A DNA stretch of 17,432 nucleotides from Deltaproteobacteria bacterium. Lineage in GTDB: Bacteria > Desulfobacterota > Desulfobulbia > Desulfobulbales > Desulfobulbaceae. The translations under genes were made by a program, and so were the position numbers. Positions 15,735 to 17,432 of the stretch are shown here, one piece after another (the first letter of the stretch is position 1; each line of letters opens with the position of its first letter). A model generated the notes under the pieces. That model made no database searches, had not been told where the DNA came from, and was given only the letters and a program-made list of their open reading frames with translations. Location: the NCBI GenBank assembly GCA_024277485.1, contig JAJRVA010000193.1:1-17432 (forward strand). Direction: 5' to 3'.

Positions 15735-16523
15735 TCATTTAAGATACTGATTTATTCCTCTTTCACACCAGGTCAGTTTCCGGGTACGGGTATTCTGGAG
15801 AATCCTGTCATTGGTTCCAAGCCGGGTCCGGTCGTTCATCGGATGGTAGAGGTGATAAGCCAGACCGTTGAATTTCATGTTCTGCCGTTTTATTCCCCTG
15901 TTCAGCAACCGAACGGTAAACTCACTGTCTTCCCTGCCCCAGCCGACAAAATCTTCGTTAAATCCATTCACGGCAACAGCATCATCTTTAAAAAAAGCGA
16001 AATTGCAGGTCTTTATACCTCTCAGCCCTGCGCTCCTGAAAGAAAACAGCCGGGCAAGCAGGTTGGAACGCAAACAGTTTTTTTTGTTTTCCACACCTGA
16101 CAGGCAAAACGATGAGGTCATGGCTTTCCTCTTCAGGACCTCTGCTGAAAATTTCTCATTTAAAAGCACCCTGGTTCCCTGGATAAAATATCCGGGCCGG
16201 GCAAACTTCTGATGATCCTCGACAAAGTATTTCTCCAGCACTATATCTCCGTCAATGAGGACGATGTAATTCCCATTCGCCTTTGCGATGGCCCTGTTCC
16301 TGCTTCTGGCCAACCGGAACCCCTTGTCCTCCTGCCATGAATGCACAACCGGCACAGGAGCACCGGCTGCTATTCGCCTGACGACGTGCGCAGTATCCGG
16401 TTGTGAACCGTCATCGGCAACTATTATCTCACATGGCAGGCATGTCTGGTTTAATGCACTGCACAATGAGACTTCCAGTGCCTCTTTCCAGTTATACGTC
16501 GTTACAATGAGAGTGATCTTCAA
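15735..16523 (-). CDS. GT2-family glycosyltransferase with C-terminal galactosyltransferase-like domain
   Basis: A 262-residue protein that begins with the typical GT-A entry ITLIVTTYNWKEALEVSL, followed by IIVADDGSQPDT and the DxD motif in VLIDGDIVLE (Asp91, Asp93). Residues about 173-203 (CNFAFFKDDAVAVNGFNEDF and GWGREDSEF) form the Glyco_transf_7C-type acceptor domain, as in LPS and capsule GT2 enzymes with two-part catalytic sites. The start is a TTG seven bases after the heptosyltransferase stop; it gives exactly the usual N-terminus and no nearby ATG does so. The two genes form a minus-strand operon. The gene ends convergently with the other glycosyltransferase across 79 bases that contain no clear terminator. 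The likely role is addition of a hexose to LPS core or another surface glycan; the sugar is unknown. Confidence 0.88.
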   Translation of the reverse strand: MKITLIVTTYNWKEALEVSLCSALNQTCLPCEIIVADDGSQPDTAHVVRRIAAGAPVPVVHSWQEDKGFRLARSRNRAIAKANGNYIVLIDGDIVLEKYFVEDHQKFARPGYFIQGTRVLLNEKFSAEVLKRKAMTSSFCLSGVENKKNCLRSNLLARLFSFRSAGLRGIKTCNFAFFKDDAVAVNGFNEDFVGWGREDSEFTVRLLNRGIKRQNMKFNGLAYHLYHPMNDRTRLGTNDRILQNTRTRKLTWCERGINQYLK

Positions 16524-16528
16524 TCCGT

Positions 16529-17432
16529 TTACTTTTCCAATGCGTATTTATTGAGCAACCGCAGGAGTGATTCATACACACTGTCAACAGTGATGCCTTT
16601 CATACAGCTCATATGGCTGCAGATTCTTTTCCTGCAGCCAAGACAGTCAACGCCCGGGGCCTGAATAATCGCATGCTCAATCCCGTAGGGGCCGACCCGT
16701 TCAGGATGGGTAGGGCCGAAAAGCGCAACCACGGGAATGCCGGTCATGGCGGCCATATGCATTGGTCCCGAATCAAGACCGACATAGACTGCTGAACGTT
16801 TGAGCAGTGATGTGGTTTCCGAAAGGGTCAGCATGCCGGCCGCGACAATGGGACGATGCACCATTTTTCCCGCAATTGTCGAAACATACCCTTCATCTTT
16901 GCTGCTGCCGCCAAAAATCACCTGAAAATGATGCTCATCAATAAGACGATCGCCAAGTTCCGCCCATCTTTCCGGAGCCCAGAATTTTGTTTTCCAGCGG
17001 GCAGCCGGATTCATGTATATCATCCTGGACCCCCCAGGGATCCCCCGTCCGGCCAGAAAATTGTCCACCTGCTGTTCATCATCCTCTGAACAGTACAGCC
17101 GGAAATCTTCCCGGGATGACGGACAGTTCAGGTGTGAACCAAACAAAAGATTCTTCTCAACCGCGTGCTCCACTGATGGAGGGACCTGTATCCGCTGGTT
17201 CTGGAACAGGGGATTGAGTTCTCGGGCATCTGCAAACCCGATACGGATGCCGCCGGGATTTGTGCGGCCAAGCAGGCCGCTGCGAAACGATGCCTGCAGA
17301 TCAAGAACCAGATTATACGGCTGCCGCCTGAAAGCTCTTCGCAACTCGCCACACGCCCTGACTGTATCCCTGAAGGCGTGCCAGTATGCCATGCGTCCTG
17401 ACCCGGGGTCACTGGTCGATGAAATATGTATC
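16529..17432 (-). CDS. ADP-heptose:LPS heptosyltransferase (GT9 family), 5' partial
   Basis: The reading frame runs off the right edge of the window. The ATG at 17392 is probably internal, because thirteen open codons precede it and the family's N-terminal acceptor motif lies outside. The visible part has YNLVLDLQASFRSGLL in the N-terminal Rossmann half, then MIYMNPAARWKTKFWAPERWAEL, VIFGGSSKDEGY, the ADP-heptose-binding VGLDSGPMHMAAMTGIPVVALFG as two neighbouring blocks, and THPERVGPYG. The C-terminus contains a CLGCRKRICSHMSC cysteine cluster, common in WaaF-like members. It transfers L-glycero-D-manno-heptose from ADP-heptose to inner-core LPS on the cytoplasmic side. WaaF-like (heptosyltransferase II) is somewhat more likely than WaaC, but I leave the symbol empty. 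It leads the minus-strand operon with the GT2 gene. Confidence 0.9.
   Translation of the reverse strand, partial: IHISSTSDPGSGRMAYWHAFRDTVRACGELRRAFRRQPYNLVLDLQASFRSGLLGRTNPGGIRIGFADARELNPLFQNQRIQVPPSVEHAVEKNLLFGSHLNCPSSREDFRLYCSEDDEQQVDNFLAGRGIPGGSRMIYMNPAARWKTKFWAPERWAELGDRLIDEHHFQVIFGGSSKDEGYVSTIAGKMVHRPIVAAGMLTLSETTSLLKRSAVYVGLDSGPMHMAAMTGIPVVALFGPTHPERVGPYGIEHAIIQAPGVDCLGCRKRICSHMSCMKGITVDSVYESLLRLLNKYALEK

Noticed and set aside
15549..16100. Plus-strand open frame over the glycosyltransferase convergence
   Set aside because: It overlaps the 3' end of one glycosyltransferase and is antisense to the other; the minus-strand protein has clear GT2 motifs.
16523..17392. Heptosyltransferase starting at ATG 17392 as a complete gene
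   Set aside because: Open codons continue upstream to the edge and the family's N-terminal acceptor-binding segment is missing, so the gene is partial in this window.
1..17432. CRISPR arrays, tRNA or rRNA genes, insertion sequences, prophage genes
   Set aside because: I saw no regularly spaced repeats, tRNA-like cloverleaf, transposase or integrase; every long coding region is a housekeeping, repair, motor or surface-glycan gene.

Overview
The window looks like chromosomal DNA from a Gram-negative, probably anaerobic bacterium. The best guess is a sulfate- or sulfur-metabolising member of Desulfobacterota (Desulfobulbales-like). This rests on three things: a roughly 590-residue formate-tetrahydrofolate ligase of the sulfate-reducer type (LRQPSGGP variant), a full three-domain NifU with NifS as the Fe-S assembly pair, and LPS-core glycosyltransferases. 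The lineage is inferred from remembered family features, not from a search.

Layout. (1) Positions 1-2543, + strand: an XPF/ERCC4-type structure-specific nuclease, cut by the left edge and interrupted by an in-frame TAA, overlaps a RecQ-family helicase by 4 bases. (2) A 301-base convergent gap ends in a bidirectional terminator. (3) Positions 2845-5286, - strand: phosphoenolpyruvate synthase. It is divergent from (4) the + strand run phosphoglucomutase, nifU, nifS and thyX (5555-10360). The last three are tightly packed, and thyX carries an in-frame TAG at codon 56. (5) Positions 10677-12440: fhs, with its own promoter, a structured leader of about 180 bases and a strong terminator. (6) Positions 12648-15655: a GspE/PilB-family secretion or pilus ATPase overlaps an LPS-core-type GT2 glycosyltransferase by 4 bases. 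The ATPase promoter is embedded in the right arm and T-tract of the fhs terminator. (7) Positions 15735-17432, - strand: a second GT2 glycosyltransferase behind a heptosyltransferase that runs off the right edge.

How the genes fit together: ppsA and pgm link pyruvate to hexose phosphates, and so to sugars for polysaccharide and LPS. The nifUS-thyX unit pairs Fe-S cluster assembly with FAD-dependent dTMP synthesis. Fhs charges tetrahydrofolate with formate (C1 metabolism, Wood-Ljungdahl methyl branch). The right end is an LPS-core locus.

The most unusual item is the PilB-like ATPase. Its N-terminus carries two 24-residue MshEN-type (c-di-GMP-binding) motifs separated by exactly five residues. 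Its C-terminus carries a CRP-like cyclic-nucleotide-binding domain with the key Glu and Arg. This makes it a candidate motor read by two nucleotide second messengers and co-translated with a glycosyltransferase. Next in interest are the two interrupted genes (TAA in the nuclease, TAG in thyX at a probable FAD-contact position) and the XPF-nuclease/RecQ pair.
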